From: Pseudomonadota bacterium
Lineage (GTDB): Bacteria; Pseudomonadota; Gammaproteobacteria; Xanthomonadales; Xanthomonadaceae
Direction: 5' to 3'
Length of the DNA: 64,000 bases
Assembly (NCBI GenBank): GCA_018242425.1
Contig: JAFEBX010000020.1
Span: forward strand, 169,146-233,145
Below are positions 26,575 through 36,765 of this stretch, one piece after another. The position numbers and the translations under genes were made by a program. Below the pieces are notes generated by a model. The model was not told the origin of the DNA. It saw only the letters and a list, made by a program, of their open reading frames with translations, and ran no database searches. Numbering within the stretch: position 1 is the first letter of the stretch; each line of letters starts with the position of its first letter.

Positions 26575-27441
26575 TTACACCGCGGCGTCGCGCTCGACGG
26601 CTTCGTTCTCGGCCACTTCGGCTTCGGCACGGGCCATCACTTCGCCTTCGCCTTCGGCAGCCTTGGCGGCATTGGCCTTGTTGCGGGCCGGGGCGCGGCC
26701 GCGGGCCGGCTTGCCTTCGGCGGCGAAGTCGTCCTCGCTCACGCTGGCGGCGTTCGGCGAGGCGGCCTTGCCTTCCAGCACGGCGTCGGCGGCGGCGCGG
26801 GCGTACAGCTGCACGGCGCGGATGGCGTCGTCGTTGCCGGGGATGGCGTAGTCGACCAGGGCCGGGTCGTAGTTGGTGTCGACGACGGCGACCACCGGGA
26901 TGCCGAGGGTCTTGGCTTCCTTGATGGCGATGTCTTCATGGCCGATGTCGATCACGAACAGCGCGTCGGGCAGGCGGTTCATGTCCTTGATGCCGCCCAG
27001 CGAGGCTTCCAGCTTGTCGCGCTCGCGGCGCAGGGTCATCACTTCGTGCTTGACCAGCTTCTGGAAGGTGCCGTCGGTTTCCGCGGCTTCCAGTTCCTTC
27101 AGGCGGCTGACCGACTTCTTCACGGTGGCGAAGTTGGTCAGGGTGCCGCCCAGCCAGCGCTGGGTCATGAACGGCTGGCCGCAACGCTCGGCTTCTTCCT
27201 TCACGGAATCACGGGCGCTGCGCTTGGTGCCGACGAACAGCACGGTGCCGCGCTTCTGGGCGATCTTCGAGAGGAAGTTCATCGCGTCGTTGAACAGCGG
27301 GACGGTCTTCTCGAGGTTGATGATGTGGATCTTGCCGCGGGCGCCGAAGATGTACGGGCCCATCTTGGGGTTCCAGTAGCGGGTCTGGTGGCCGAAATGG
27401 ACGCCGGCTTCCAGCATCTGGCGCATGGTGATCTGGGGCAT
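26575..27441 (-). CDS. rpsB: 30S ribosomal protein S2
   Basis: Small-subunit protein that binds S1 and completes 30S assembly. The start at 27441 ([20 protein letters not shown]) has AGGAG 8 bases upstream. Signatures are [37 protein letters not shown] and [17 protein letters not shown]. At 288 residues it is longer than the usual ~240 because of a low-complexity Ala/Glu/Arg tail of about 50 residues (from [20 protein letters not shown]). The core is normal. Confidence 0.98.
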   Translation of the reverse strand: MPQITMRQMLEAGVHFGHQTRYWNPKMGPYIFGARGKIHIINLEKTVPLFNDAMNFLSKIAQKRGTVLFVGTKRSARDSVKEEAERCGQPFMTQRWLGGTLTNFATVKKSVSRLKELEAAETDGTFQKLVKHEVMTLRRERDKLEASLGGIKDMNRLPDALFVIDIGHEDIAIKEAKTLGIPVVAVVDTNYDPALVDYAIPGNDDAIRAVQLYARAAADAVLEGKAASPNAASVSEDDFAAEGKPARGRAPARNKANAAKAAEGEGEVMARAEAEVAENEAVERDAAV

Positions 27442-27650
27442 TGCTTGTACTCCTGATGGGGAATCCACCGCCTAAGGGAATGGATGGCGGTTCGCCCGCG
27501 AGGGCGACGGATTCCGGGGTTGGGCCTCCCTGCGGCCTCCGCGACAGATCCCTTGGCTGGAGGCCTCGGGACACCCCGGCGCGGGTGTGTGCTGCAGGTG
27601 TGTATTCGCCAATGACGCATGGCGTGGGCGTGAAACAGCCAACAATGATA
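27442..27650 (-). promoter_or_regulatory. Long structured 5' leader and candidate promoter of rpsB
   Basis: A minus-strand -10-like hexamer TATCAT with an upstream TG (extended -10) lies at 27645-27650, implying a leader of about 200 bases; no good -35 was seen. Close to the ribosome-binding site GGAATCC (plus-strand 27509-27515) pairs with GGATTCC (27460-27466). Just inside, next to the 27509-27515 arm, a TCGCCC/GGGCGA hairpin sits at 27492-27507. Such leaders upstream of rpsB are known in gammaproteobacteria as sites of feedback control by S2; I infer the same role here. Confidence 0.45.
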
Positions 27651-27707
27651 GCAGGATTCGGGTTGGGGTGCCTCGCCGGGCCTTGACGGATCGGCGATAA
27701 TGACCGC

Positions 27708-28481
27708 ATGCATATCAAGAACGCCGCCGAAATCGAAGCCATGCGTGAAGCCGGGCGCCTCGCCTCCGAGGTCCTCGACCTCATGGCCGAGCACGTGCGC
27801 CCGGGCGTCAGCACCGAGGAGCTCGACCGCATCGCTCGCGAGCACATCGTGAACGTGCAGGGCGCGATCCCGGCGAACATCGGCTACCGCGGCTACCCCA
27901 AGACCCTGTGCACCTCGGTCAACAACGTGATCTGCCACGGCATCCCCAGTGATGCCAAGGTCCTGAAGGACGGCGACATCGTCAACATCGACGTCACCGT
28001 GATCAAGGACGGCTGGCACGGGGATACCAGCCGCATGTATTTCGTCGGCGAGCCGTCGGTGATGGCGAAGCGCCTGGTCGAGACTACCTACAAGGCGATG
28101 TGGGCCGGCATCCGCGTCGTGAAGCCGGGCGCCACCCTCGGCGATGTCGGCCACGCGATCCAGCAGCTCGCCGAAGCCGAGCGCTTCAGCGTGGTGCGCG
28201 ATTACTGCGGCCACGGCATCGGCAAGATCTACCACGACGAACCGCAGGTGAAGCACTACGGCAAGCCGGGGCAGGGACTGGTGCTGGCGCCGGGCATGAC
28301 CTTCACCATCGAACCGATGATCAACGAAGGCGGTTTCCACACCAAGCTGCTGCCCGATGGCTGGACCGTGGTCACCAAGGACCGCAAGTTGTCCGCGCAG
28401 TGGGAGCACATGATCGTGGTGACCGAGACCGGCTACGAAGTGCTGACGGTCTCGGCCGGCAGTCCACCGCCGCCGGCGTGA
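27708..28481 (+). CDS. map: Methionine aminopeptidase, type I
   Basis: Removes the initiator Met from new proteins. The 257-residue protein begins MHIKNAAEIEAMREAGRLAS. It shows the metal-binding residues in order: DIVNIDVTVIKDGWHGDTSR (two Asp), the GHGIGKIYHDEP His, FTIEPMINEGG (Glu), and AQWEHMIVVTETG (Glu). VCHG-type substrate His is in NNVICHGIPSD. No ribosome-binding site precedes the ATG, while GATAAT ends 7 bases upstream, so the mRNA may start at or near the ATG. The gene is divergent from rpsB, and its stop overlaps the glnD start. Confidence 0.97.
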   Translation: MHIKNAAEIEAMREAGRLASEVLDLMAEHVRPGVSTEELDRIAREHIVNVQGAIPANIGYRGYPKTLCTSVNNVICHGIPSDAKVLKDGDIVNIDVTVIKDGWHGDTSRMYFVGEPSVMAKRLVETTYKAMWAGIRVVKPGATLGDVGHAIQQLAEAERFSVVRDYCGHGIGKIYHDEPQVKHYGKPGQGLVLAPGMTFTIEPMINEGGFHTKLLPDGWTVVTKDRKLSAQWEHMIVVTETGYEVLTVSAGSPPPPA

Positions 28482-31051
28482 TCGACTCCGCTGCGGACGC
28501 CGCGTGGGCGCAGTCTGCGCGTGAACGCGTGCAGGCGCTGGATGCGCAGCTTGCCGCGCGTTTCGATCGCGGCGAGGCCGCAGCGACACTGACCGCCGCG
28601 CGGTCGGCCGGCATCGATGCATTGGTGCGCGAGGCGTGGACGCAATGCATTCCGGATTCGATCGATGCCGCGTTGTTCGCGGTTGGCGGCTACGGCCGCT
28701 CCAGTTTGTACCCGCAGTCCGACGTCGACCTGCTGGTGTTGACGGAACAGGCCGCGCGCCCTGAGGTCGCCGAAGCGATTTCACGCTGCATCGCCCTGTT
28801 GTGGGATGCGCGCATCCCGGTCTCGCACAGCGTGCGTTCGCAGGATGAAACCATCGCCGCCGCCCGCGACGACATCACCGCAGTCACGGCGTTGATGGAT
28901 GCGCGCCTGTTGGAAGGTGCGGAAGCGGCGGTAGCGAAATTGGTCGATGCCATCGCGCCGGAACGCTCGTGGTCGCCGGCGCAGTACTTCGAGGGCAAGC
29001 GCGAGGAATTGCGGGCGCGCCACGCCCGTTTCGACGATACCGCCGACAATCTCGAACCCAATATCAAGGAAGGTCCGGGCGGCCTGCGCGACCTGCAAAC
29101 GCTGCGCTGGATGGCGATGCGCGTGCTCGGGGCGCCGGGGCTGGATGCGCTGGAATCGCTGGGCCAGCTCGGGCATGGCGAGCGCGAAACGCTCGAGCAT
29201 TGCGCAGGCGTGTTGCAACGCTTGCGCTACGGCCTGCACCTGGTCGCCGGAAAGCGCGAGGAGCGCATGCGTTTCGATCACCAGCGCGCGCTGGCGGCGC
29301 GGATGAATCGCGTCGAGCAGGCCGACAACGCCATGGTCGAGGCGATGATGCAGGAGTTCTATCGCAGCGCCGCGCGCGTGCAGCGGATCGGCGATCGCCT
29401 GCTGCAACGATTCGAGGAACAGCTGGAAGGCGAGGCGGTCGCCGAGGAGATCGACGACGAATTCGAATTGCAGCGCGGCTATCTGGTCGCGCGCGATCCG
29501 GCGTGGCCGGCGGGCGATCCGGCGCGCATCTTCGATCTGTTCGCGACCTGGGAGCGCGAGCCAGCGGTTCGCGGCCTGCATTCGCGTACTGCACGCGCGT
29601 TGGCCGAAGCGCTGTCGTCAGTCCCCGCCTATACAGACGCATCGCCGGCATTGCGCGAACGGTTCATGCAGCTGCTGGCTGCAGCGGGGGCGGTGGCGAC
29701 GCTGGAGCGCATGGCGCGCCTCGGTGTGCTGGCGCGCTGGATCCCGGCGTTCGCGCGGGTGACCGGGCGCATGCAGTTCGACCTGTTCCACACCTATACG
29801 GTTGACCAGCACACGCTGGCGTTGCTGCGCAATTTCGCGCTGTTCGCCAGTGGCGCCGATACCCGGCGCTTCGCCCGTGCGCACGAGGTCTGGCCGCTGT
29901 TGCGCAAGCCCGAGTTGCTGTTGCTGGCTGGCCTGTTCCACGACATCGCCAAGGGCCGCGGTGGCGATCATTCCGTGCTCGGTGCGGTGGACGCGCGCGA
30001 GTTCTGCATCGCCCATGATCTCTCCGATGCCGACACCGCGCTGGTGGCGTGGCTGGTGGAACAACACCTGACGATGTCGGTGACCGCGCAGAAGCAGGAC
30101 ATCAGCGACGCCGAGGTAGTGCAGAAGTTCGCGAAGCTCGTCGGTGACCGCGAGCGCCTTGATCACCTTTACCTGCTGACCTGCGCCGACATCGCGGCGA
30201 CGTCGCCCAAGCTGTGGAACGCGTGGAAGGATCGCCTGCTCGGCGATCTCTACGTCGCGACGCGACTGGCCTTGCGCCGCGGTTCCGACGATCCCGTCTC
30301 CATCGATGCGCGCATCGCCGAGGCGCAAGCGAATGTCGGTTTGCTGCTTGATGGCATGGGTCGCGACGACGACGGCATGCGCTGGTTGCCCGACCGCAGT
30401 TTCCTCCATGCCCGCGCCGAACAGCTGGCGTGGATGGCGTCGCAGCTGTCGAGCATGCTTCCCGGCGAAACCCGGGTTGCCGCGCGCCACCCCGCCGCGG
30501 GAGATACCACGCTGGAATTGCTGGTGCACACGCCTGATTGTCCCGGCTTGTTCGCCGCCATCGTCGCCACGCTCGATCGCATCGGCCTCGACGTGTTGCA
30601 TGCGCGCCTGCTGGATGCGCCGCAAGGGCATGTGCTCGACACCTTCGTGCTGATGCCGCGCGATGCCCGTCGCGCAGTCGAACCTGCCGAGGTCGAGCGC
30701 CGGCTCGCCGACGTGCTGTCGCGCCCGCTTGACCAGGTGAAGCCGGCGCGCCATTCGCGACCGAGCCACCTCCGGCATTTCCGCGTCGCGCCGCAGGTCG
30801 GGTTTTCCGAGGAGTACGGTCGCAGCGTGCTCGCGATCGTGTGCAATGACCGGCCGGGCTTGCTTGCCGACATCGCGCACCTGTTGCTGCAACATCGCTA
30901 TGCGGTGCACGATGCCCGCATCGCCACCTTCGGCGAGCGCGCCGAAGACGTATTCCGGATCAGCCGCGCCGACGGACAACCTCTGGACAGTGCCGCGCAG
31001 GACGACCTGCGCCAGGCCCTGTCCGCAACCCTCCAGGGAGACCATGCATGA
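28478..31051 (+). CDS. glnD: Bifunctional uridylyltransferase/uridylyl-removing enzyme (PII regulator)
   Basis: Adds and removes UMP on PII proteins according to glutamine level, the primary nitrogen sensor. From a GTG start at 28478 (overlapping the map stop as GTGA) the product is 857 residues. The nucleotidyltransferase motif [19 protein letters not shown] lies near residue 70. A GlnE/GlnD linker region contains [19 protein letters not shown], and the HD phosphohydrolase domain has [18 protein letters not shown] near 485. Two C-terminal ACT domains bind glutamine (about 680-750 and 780-857, the last with [20 protein letters not shown]). An earlier in-frame ATG lies inside map and gives unrelated sequence. 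Confidence 0.97.
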   Translation: MIDSAADAAWAQSARERVQALDAQLAARFDRGEAAATLTAARSAGIDALVREAWTQCIPDSIDAALFAVGGYGRSSLYPQSDVDLLVLTEQAARPEVAEAISRCIALLWDARIPVSHSVRSQDETIAAARDDITAVTALMDARLLEGAEAAVAKLVDAIAPERSWSPAQYFEGKREELRARHARFDDTADNLEPNIKEGPGGLRDLQTLRWMAMRVLGAPGLDALESLGQLGHGERETLEHCAGVLQRLRYGLHLVAGKREERMRFDHQRALAARMNRVEQADNAMVEAMMQEFYRSAARVQRIGDRLLQRFEEQLEGEAVAEEIDDEFELQRGYLVARDPAWPAGDPARIFDLFATWEREPAVRGLHSRTARALAEALSSVPAYTDASPALRERFMQLLAAAGAVATLERMARLGVLARWIPAFARVTGRMQFDLFHTYTVDQHTLALLRNFALFASGADTRRFARAHEVWPLLRKPELLLLAGLFHDIAKGRGGDHSVLGAVDAREFCIAHDLSDADTALVAWLVEQHLTMSVTAQKQDISDAEVVQKFAKLVGDRERLDHLYLLTCADIAATSPKLWNAWKDRLLGDLYVATRLALRRGSDDPVSIDARIAEAQANVGLLLDGMGRDDDGMRWLPDRSFLHARAEQLAWMASQLSSMLPGETRVAARHPAAGDTTLELLVHTPDCPGLFAAIVATLDRIGLDVLHARLLDAPQGHVLDTFVLMPRDARRAVEPAEVERRLADVLSRPLDQVKPARHSRPSHLRHFRVAPQVGFSEEYGRSVLAIVCNDRPGLLADIAHLLLQHRYAVHDARIATFGERAEDVFRISRADGQPLDSAAQDDLRQALSATLQGDHA

Positions 31052-31878
31052 CCGCACCATCGTTGCAGCAGACCATCGAATCCGCATGGGATCGACGCGC
31101 CGAACTCGATGCCGCCGCCATCGATGCCCTGAGCCCGCACGTTGATGCCGCGATCGAAGGACTGGAAGAGGGTGTGCTGCGCGTTGCCGAACCGCGCGAT
31201 GACGGCTGGCACGTCAACGAATGGCTGAAGAAGGCCGTGCTGCTGTATTTCCGCACCCAGGACATGCGGGTGATGCCGGGTGATCCGGCGCCGTGGTGGG
31301 ACAAGATCCCGCTGCGTTTCGAAGGGTTCGATGCCGAGCGCTTCCGCGCGCTGGGCGTGCGTGCGCTGCCGGGCAGCATCGTCAGGCGTGGCGCGCACCT
31401 GGCCAAGGACGTGGTGCTGACGCCGAGTTTCGTCAATATCGGCGCGCATGTCGGCGAGGGCACGATGGTCGATACCTGGGCAACGGTCGGTTCCTGCGCA
31501 CAGGTCGGCAAGCACTGCCACATCAGTGGCGGCGCCGGCATCGGCGGCGTGCTGGAACCCTTGCAGGCGTCGCCGACCATCATCGAGGACCACTGCTTCA
31601 TCGGCGCACGTTCGGAAGTGGTGGAAGGCGTGATCGTCGGCCACCACAGCGTGATCGGCATGGGTGTCTTCATTGGCCAGTCGACCCGCATCTACAACCG
31701 CGCGACGAAGGAGATCAGCTACGGCGCGGTGCCGCCGGGCAGCGTGGTGGTGTCGGGATCGTTGCCGTCGGCCGATGGCAGCCATTCGCTGTATTGCGCA
31801 GTGATCGTCAAGCAGGTGGACGAGAAGACCCGCGCCAAGACATCGGTCAACGAATTGCTGCGCGGTTTGGCCGATTGA
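31048..31878 (+). CDS. dapD: 2,3,4,5-tetrahydropyridine-2,6-dicarboxylate N-succinyltransferase
   Basis: Succinyl-CoA-dependent step of the lysine/meso-diaminopimelate pathway. The 276-residue protein is a left-handed beta-helix trimer; signatures include [60 protein letters not shown] and [18 protein letters not shown]. It overlaps the glnD stop (ATGA). The matching desuccinylase DapE is encoded about 2.4 kb downstream on the same strand, so the pathway partners remain close although two genes intervene. Confidence 0.97.
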   Translation: MTAPSLQQTIESAWDRRAELDAAAIDALSPHVDAAIEGLEEGVLRVAEPRDDGWHVNEWLKKAVLLYFRTQDMRVMPGDPAPWWDKIPLRFEGFDAERFRALGVRALPGSIVRRGAHLAKDVVLTPSFVNIGAHVGEGTMVDTWATVGSCAQVGKHCHISGGAGIGGVLEPLQASPTIIEDHCFIGARSEVVEGVIVGHHSVIGMGVFIGQSTRIYNRATKEISYGAVPPGSVVVSGSLPSADGSHSLYCAVIVKQVDEKTRAKTSVNELLRGLAD

Positions 31879-31971
31879 TCCGCGATCGATGACTCGAGCG
31901 TGACTTTTGGCCTATGCCGGAAGTCACTGCAAGTGAGACAACTGCAGGATTCTCCTCCCCGGACTCCTGCC

Positions 31972-33903
31972 ATGCGCCTGAAAACCTCCCTGCTGGCCGC
32001 CGCCCTGATCGCTGCGTCGGCCACGACTGTTACCGCCCAATCCACCGCGCCAGCCCCCGCTGCCAAGTCGCAGGCCGCGCAGATGGCCGACATGATGGCG
32101 GAGATGAAGGCGCGCGGTGAATACGTCAAGGCGCACTACGACAAGCAGGAATACGACGTCGCGATGCGCGACGGAGTGAAGTTGCACACGGTGGTGTATT
32201 CGCCCAAGGATGCCGGCCCCGGCAAGACCTATCCGATGCTGATGCAGCGCACGCCGTATTCGTCGGGCCCGTATGGCGACAAGTACAAGAGCACGCTGGG
32301 CCAGACCGCCGACTACGAGAAGGACGGTTTCATCTTCGTGTTCCAGGACGTGCGCGGCCGCTTCATGTCGGAAGGCGAATACGTCAACATGCGCCCGGTC
32401 GGCGGCAAGGTCGATGAAACCACCGACACCTGGGACACGGTCGACTGGCTGGTCAAGAACGTCCGTGGCAACAACGGCAAGGTTGGCCAGTGGGGCATCA
32501 GCTATCCCGGTTTCTACACCGCGATCGGTGCGATCAATACCCATCCGGCGCTGGTCGCGGTCTCGCCGCAGGCGCCGATCGGCAACTGGTTCCTCGGCGA
32601 CGACATGCATCGCAACGGCGCCTTCGTGCTCAACATGGCCTATGGCTTCTTCAACGGCGGTTTCGGCTATCCGCATCCCAAGCCGACGCCGGAACAGCCG
32701 AAGGGCGTCGATTTCGGCACGCCGGATGGCTACGACTACTACCTGAAGCTCGGTGCGCTCTCGAATGCGCCGAAGCGCTTCGTGCAGCCGATCGCGTTCT
32801 GGGACGACATCGTCGCCCACCCCAACTACGACAAGTTCTGGCAGGACCGTGACCTTCCCTCGAAGATGAACAACGTCAAGGCGGCGGTGCTGTTCGTCGG
32901 CGGCTGGTTCGACACCGAGGACCTCTACGGTCCGCTGCACCTGTACAAGGCCGTCGAGCAGAAGAATCCCGGCATCCACAACTCGATCATCATCGGGCCG
33001 TGGACGCATGGCGGTTGGCTGCGCGGCACCGGCCGCAGCGTTGGCGACGCCGAATTCGGCCGCGACACCGCGCTCGATTACCGCCCGATCGAATACGCAT
33101 TCTTCAAGCATTGGCTGAAGGGCGGTCCGGATCCGGACCTGCCGGAAGCCTGGGTGTTCGAGACCGGCAGCAACCAGTGGCAGCGCTTCGACAGCTGGCC
33201 GCCGAAGAACGTCACGCCGCGCACGATCTACTTCCAGCCGGGCAACGGCCTGAAGTTCGACGCCAAGCCGACGATCGCCAAGGGTTACGGCGAATACATC
33301 AGCGATCCCGCGCATCCGGTGCCGTACACCACCGAGATCATCAACCGCTGGAGCCGCGACTACATCGCCGCCGACCAGCGCTTCGCATCGTCGCGTCCGG
33401 ACGTGATCACCTACACCAGCGAACCGTTGGCCGCGGACACCACGCTGGCCGGGCCGATCAAGGTCAAGCTGTGGGTGAGCACCAGCGGCACCGATTCCGA
33501 TTTCATCGTCAAGCTGATCGACGTCAATCCCGACAAGATGCCGGGGTATACGGATGAAGATCGTCGCGCCGGCAAGCCCGATCGCGGCGGCCAGCAGACG
33601 ATGGTGCGCGGCGAGCCGATGCGCGCGCGCTTCCGCAACAGCTTCGAGAAGCCGGAACCGTTCGTGCCCAACCAGCCGACCGCGGTGAACTACACGCTCA
33701 ACGACGTGTTCCACACCTTCAAGGCCGGCCACCGCATCATGGTGCAGGTGCAGTCGACGTGGTTCCCCTTCATCGACCGCAATCCGCAGAAGTACGTGCC
33801 TAACATCTACCAGGCCAAGGACAGCGACTTCATCAAGGCGACCCAGCGCGTCTACCAGGACGCCGCGCATCCGACCGCGATCGAGGTTTCCGTCCTGCAG
33901 TAA
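31972..33903 (+). CDS. Secreted CocE/NonD family hydrolase (X-Pro dipeptidyl-peptidase S15-like)
   Basis: A 643-residue alpha/beta-hydrolase of the family that includes cocaine esterase, alpha-amino-acid ester hydrolases and glutaryl-7-ACA acylase. A signal peptide is visible (MRLKTSLLAAALIAASATTV, cleaved near VTA-Q). The nucleophile elbow GQWGISYPGF places the catalytic Ser near residue 176. The conserved block FVFQDVRGRFMSEGEY precedes it and IIGPWTHGGW supplies the likely catalytic His. A C-terminal beta-jelly-roll domain follows (from about residue 470, TLAGPIKVKLWVSTSGTDSD). Substrate cannot be told from sequence; an alpha-amino-acid ester hydrolase or peptidase is most likely. It is inserted between dapD and the arsC-like gene. 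Confidence 0.88.
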   Translation: MRLKTSLLAAALIAASATTVTAQSTAPAPAAKSQAAQMADMMAEMKARGEYVKAHYDKQEYDVAMRDGVKLHTVVYSPKDAGPGKTYPMLMQRTPYSSGPYGDKYKSTLGQTADYEKDGFIFVFQDVRGRFMSEGEYVNMRPVGGKVDETTDTWDTVDWLVKNVRGNNGKVGQWGISYPGFYTAIGAINTHPALVAVSPQAPIGNWFLGDDMHRNGAFVLNMAYGFFNGGFGYPHPKPTPEQPKGVDFGTPDGYDYYLKLGALSNAPKRFVQPIAFWDDIVAHPNYDKFWQDRDLPSKMNNVKAAVLFVGGWFDTEDLYGPLHLYKAVEQKNPGIHNSIIIGPWTHGGWLRGTGRSVGDAEFGRDTALDYRPIEYAFFKHWLKGGPDPDLPEAWVFETGSNQWQRFDSWPPKNVTPRTIYFQPGNGLKFDAKPTIAKGYGEYISDPAHPVPYTTEIINRWSRDYIAADQRFASSRPDVITYTSEPLAADTTLAGPIKVKLWVSTSGTDSDFIVKLIDVNPDKMPGYTDEDRRAGKPDRGGQQTMVRGEPMRARFRNSFEKPEPFVPNQPTAVNYTLNDVFHTFKAGHRIMVQVQSTWFPFIDRNPQKYVPNIYQAKDSDFIKATQRVYQDAAHPTAIEVSVLQ

Positions 33904-33916
33904 CGAGGTCGGGCGC

Positions 33917-33950
33917 GGAATGGACGGATTGGCGATAATCCGTCCATTCC
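33917..33950. terminator. Long perfect hairpin between the hydrolase and arsC-like genes
   Basis: GGAATGGACGGAT (33917-33929) and ATCCGTCCATTCC (33938-33950) form a perfect 13-bp stem with an 8-base loop. It lies 13 bases after the stop of the upstream gene and 18 bases before the next ATG. There is no T-run on either strand, so it may be a non-canonical terminator or an RNA-stabilising structure. The loop contains GGCGATA, part of a GGCGATAAT string that also precedes map. Confidence 0.45.
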
Positions 33951-33968
33951 CGCGATGAAGCCCGATCC

Positions 33969-34328
33969 ATGCCGACGCTCTACGGACTGAAGAACTGCGA
34001 TACCTGCAAGAAGGCGCAGAACTGGCTGAAACGCTTCGGGATCGACTACAGCTTCGTCGACGTGCGCGAGTCGCCGCAGGCGCCCGAGACTTTCGTGGCG
34101 TGGAAGGACGCGGTGGGCGGCTGGGATGCGCTGATCAACAAGGCGTCGACGACGTGGCGAAATCTGCCACCGAGTCGCAAGACGCCGGGTTCCGATGCCG
34201 AGTGGAAACTGTTGCTGCGTGAGCATCCGACGCTGGTGAAACGCCCACTGGTGGTGATGGACGATGGCGGCATCCACCAGGGCTTCAGCGACAACGGTTT
34301 CAAGAAGCTGTTCGGGGGCGGCAAGTGA
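33969..34328 (+). CDS. ArsC/Spx-family (YffB-like) protein
   Basis: A 119-residue thioredoxin-fold protein. The N-terminal [20 protein letters not shown] shows a CxxC pair and KRPLVV near the C-terminus is a family mark. These YffB-type ArsC relatives are usually not true arsenate reductases; they are typically found next to dapE, as here. The dapE start overlaps its stop as GTGA, indicating coupled translation. The biochemical role is not established. Confidence 0.85.
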   Translation: MPTLYGLKNCDTCKKAQNWLKRFGIDYSFVDVRESPQAPETFVAWKDAVGGWDALINKASTTWRNLPPSRKTPGSDAEWKLLLREHPTLVKRPLVVMDDGGIHQGFSDNGFKKLFGGGK

Positions 34329-35455
34329 GCGCGGTCCTCGAATTGACGAAGGCGCTGATCGAACGCCGTTCGATCACGCCCGACGACGCCGGTTGCCTGC
34401 CGCTGATCGCCGGGCGACTGGAGAAATCCGGGTTCCGCAGCGAATTCCTGCGCCATGGCGATGTCGACAATCTGTGGGCGACGCATGGCGAGGGCGCGCC
34501 AGTACTGGTGCTGCTCGGCCATACCGACGTGGTGCCACCGGGCCCGCACGAAGCGTGGAGCAGCGATCCCTTCGTGCCGGAAATCCGCGACGGGGTGCTG
34601 TACGGACGCGGCGCGGCCGACATGAAGAGCGGCGTCGCTTCCTTCGTGATCGCGGCGGAACAGTTCGTCGCGGCGCATCCCGATCATCGTGGCACGCTGG
34701 CCATCCTGCTGACCTCGGACGAGGAGGGCGTGGCGATCGATGGCGTGCGTCGCGTGGCAACCACGTTGCGCGAACGCGGACAGCGCATCGACTGGTGCAT
34801 CACCGGCGAGCCGTCCTCCAAGGAAAAACTGGGCGATCTGGTGCGCGTCGGCAGGCGCGGCACCTTGTCGGCGAAGTTGCACGTGCGCGGCATCCAGGGC
34901 CATGTCGCCTATCCGGAAAAAGCGCGGAATCCGATCCATCAGTCATTGCCTGCACTGGCCGAACTCGCTGCGCGCCGCTGGGACGATGGCTACGAAACCT
35001 TCCCGCCGACCAGTTTCCAGATCACCGACACCCATGCCGGCAATGGCGCCAACAACGTGATTCCCGGCCAGCTCGATGTGCTGTTCAACCTGCGCTACAA
35101 CCCCAACTGGAGCGCGGAGCGACTGGAGCAGGCCTGCGAAACGGTGCTGAAATCGCATGGCGTCGATTACGTGATCGAGTGGCAGCGCGGCGGTGAACCG
35201 TTCTTTACCCCGGAAGGCGAATTGCGCCGCGTGGTGCGTGAAGTGCTGACGGAAGTCTCGGGCAATGCACCGGAAGAAAGCACGGGTGGCGGCACGTCCG
35301 ATGCGCGCTTCATCGCGCCGCTGGGTGCGCAGTGCGTCGAGATCGGGCCGGTCAATGCCAGCATCCACAAGGTCGACGAGCACGTCCGTGTCGATGACCT
35401 GGAACGCCTGCCGGGACTGTATGGCGCGGTGATCGAACGGTTGCTCGCGGATTGA
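34325..35455 (+). CDS. dapE: Succinyl-diaminopimelate desuccinylase
   Basis: Hydrolyses N-succinyl-LL-DAP to LL-DAP and succinate in lysine and peptidoglycan precursor synthesis. The 376-residue di-zinc M20 peptidase has [12 protein letters not shown] (first His/Asp), [19 protein letters not shown], the catalytic/metal acidic motif [13 protein letters not shown], and C-terminal [13 protein letters not shown] and [10 protein letters not shown] (last His ligand region). Start is GTG at 34325 overlapping the preceding stop. DapD is encoded upstream on the same strand. Confidence 0.97.
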   Translation: MSAVLELTKALIERRSITPDDAGCLPLIAGRLEKSGFRSEFLRHGDVDNLWATHGEGAPVLVLLGHTDVVPPGPHEAWSSDPFVPEIRDGVLYGRGAADMKSGVASFVIAAEQFVAAHPDHRGTLAILLTSDEEGVAIDGVRRVATTLRERGQRIDWCITGEPSSKEKLGDLVRVGRRGTLSAKLHVRGIQGHVAYPEKARNPIHQSLPALAELAARRWDDGYETFPPTSFQITDTHAGNGANNVIPGQLDVLFNLRYNPNWSAERLEQACETVLKSHGVDYVIEWQRGGEPFFTPEGELRRVVREVLTEVSGNAPEESTGGGTSDARFIAPLGAQCVEIGPVNASIHKVDEHVRVDDLERLPGLYGAVIERLLAD

Positions 35456-36001
35456 TCAACGCGCCGGGACGGGCGCTTCAAGGAAGGCATGGACGCGCGC
35501 GAATGGAATGCGATCTCCGGCGTCGTTGCCATACCAGGCTTCGGCGATGTTGCCGCGCTCGTCGATGAGGAAATCTGCCGGAAGGAGGTTGCTGGTATTG
35601 AGTCCGGCGAGGCCGACCATGCGCAGCCCGCGAAGCAAGGTCGAGACGCGCGTGGTGATCGCCTTGAACTTGCCGACCAGCGAGGATTCGATGCGGTAAG
35701 CGGTGTGCGCCGAAGACGATGGATCGGCGATCACCACGAACGGCCGCGGCGTGCGTGCCACGAAGCGCTTGACGGCGGCGACGTCCGAAGTGAACACCGC
35801 AATGATGTCGAGGCCCTTTTCCGACAACGCTTGGTGGTGCAGCGTCAGCTCGTAAATCCTGAAATTGCAGAACGGGCAGGCGGCATCGCGGAAGAAGCAC
35901 ACCAGCGAGCGCCGGCCCGATGGCTGTCCGAGATGGACGGGTTGGCCACGCATGTCGAACAGTTCGAGTCGCGGTGCGGAAGTGTCCTTGGTCAATCTCA
36001 T
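35456..36001 (-). CDS. Peroxiredoxin-like (AhpC/TSA family) redoxin
   Basis: A 181-residue thioredoxin-fold protein. The start at 36001 (MRLTKDTSAPRLELFDMRGQ) is followed by the redox motif FFRDAACPFCNFRIYELTLH, a CxxC-type active site. Further family marks are LDIIAVFTSDVAAVKRFV and LPADFLIDERGNIAEAWYG. It has no signal peptide. It overlaps the upstream DUF2231 gene by four bases and is the last gene of a run starting with an ECF sigma factor, so it may defend against oxidants under that sigma's control. It ends almost stop-to-stop with dapE. Confidence 0.8.
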   Translation of the reverse strand: MRLTKDTSAPRLELFDMRGQPVHLGQPSGRRSLVCFFRDAACPFCNFRIYELTLHHQALSEKGLDIIAVFTSDVAAVKRFVARTPRPFVVIADPSSSAHTAYRIESSLVGKFKAITTRVSTLLRGLRMVGLAGLNTSNLLPADFLIDERGNIAEAWYGNDAGDRIPFARVHAFLEAPVPAR

Positions 36002-36423
36002 GCCTGGCGTGTCCCGATGCCGTAGTGATAAACGATCCGGCCGCCGCACCAGCCGCCCACGGCGAGTGCAAGAAACCCGGCAATGTCGAAAGCGAGGGAG
36101 GCATTGCCGGGCCGATGCAACTGGAAGTGTTGTGCGCGCAACAACAGGCTGGCGAGATACAGCGTGAACGCGACGAGCATCGCGCCCATGTGCAGGTACA
36201 CGGTCTGCATCGCCGGACTGCCGGCGGGGATGAGCGCCAGCTCGTACAAACCGGCGAGCATGGCTGGCAACGCCAGCGTGCTGCCGGCCAGCAACAGTAT
36301 TCCGCCGAGCCACCATGCGCGTTCGCCGAAATGGAGGCTGGCAAGATCGGCGACCGTCGCCAGCGACCAGCACGCCACCGGGAAATGCACCAGCGCGGGA
36401 TGCAATGGATGGCGCGCCGCCAT
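35998..36423 (-). CDS. DUF2231-type small membrane protein
   Basis: 141 residues with about four transmembrane helices. The opening MAARHPLHPALVHFPVACWS is characteristic of the DUF2231 family (HPxxVHFP), in which the conserved His residues could bind a metal or heme. It lies between another small membrane protein (2-base gap) and a redoxin (4-base overlap). Function is unknown; a redox or respiratory-sensing role is only an inference from the neighbours. Confidence 0.72.
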   Translation of the reverse strand: MAARHPLHPALVHFPVACWSLATVADLASLHFGERAWWLGGILLLAGSTLALPAMLAGLYELALIPAGSPAMQTVYLHMGAMLVAFTLYLASLLLRAQHFQLHRPGNASLAFDIAGFLALAVGGWCGGRIVYHYGIGTRQA

Positions 36424-36425
36424 GA

Positions 36426-36764
36426 TCAGATCGCCATGCTCAGCAGGGTGAGGAAGCCGGCCACGGCAACACCCGCGTGGATGACGACGACTGCTTTCGG
36501 CGGCAGGGCGCGACGGAGATGGAACGATGCCAGGAAGAAGCCGCCGAGCGCTGCCAGTACCAGCAGGGCGAAACCGATCATCACCCGCTGTGGCGTCGAA
36601 CCCTGGAGCAGCAGCATGATGAGAAGCACGAGGCCGGTCGCGCCAAGCAGCGCGTGCAACACCGAAAGTGCCCACGGGGCGAAATGCCCGCGCAGCACGC
36701 GCGTGGCCATCACCAGGCCGCCGAGCGCAGCGATGGCGAAAACGATGAGTGCATAACCGAGCAT
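36426..36764 (-). CDS. Small four-helix membrane protein
   Basis: 112 residues and almost entirely hydrophobic. There are about four helices (MLGYALIVFAIAALGGLVMA; WALSVLHALLGATGLVLLIM; VMIGFALLVLAALGGFFLAS; AVVVIHAGVAVAGFLTLLSM). No family is recognised. Its start lies 2 bases from the end of the ECF sigma gene, the place often taken by an anti-sigma factor, but there is no zinc-finger or recognisable anti-sigma domain. It may be a membrane partner of the sigma factor or of the DUF2231 protein. Confidence 0.65.
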   Translation of the reverse strand: MLGYALIVFAIAALGGLVMATRVLRGHFAPWALSVLHALLGATGLVLLIMLLLQGSTPQRVMIGFALLVLAALGGFFLASFHLRRALPPKAVVVIHAGVAVAGFLTLLSMAI

Positions 36765-36765
36765 G

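Noticed and set aside
33969..34328. Considered true arsenate reductase arsC
   Set aside because: No ars operon neighbours; sequence and dapE coupling fit the YffB-type group, which is not known to reduce arsenate.
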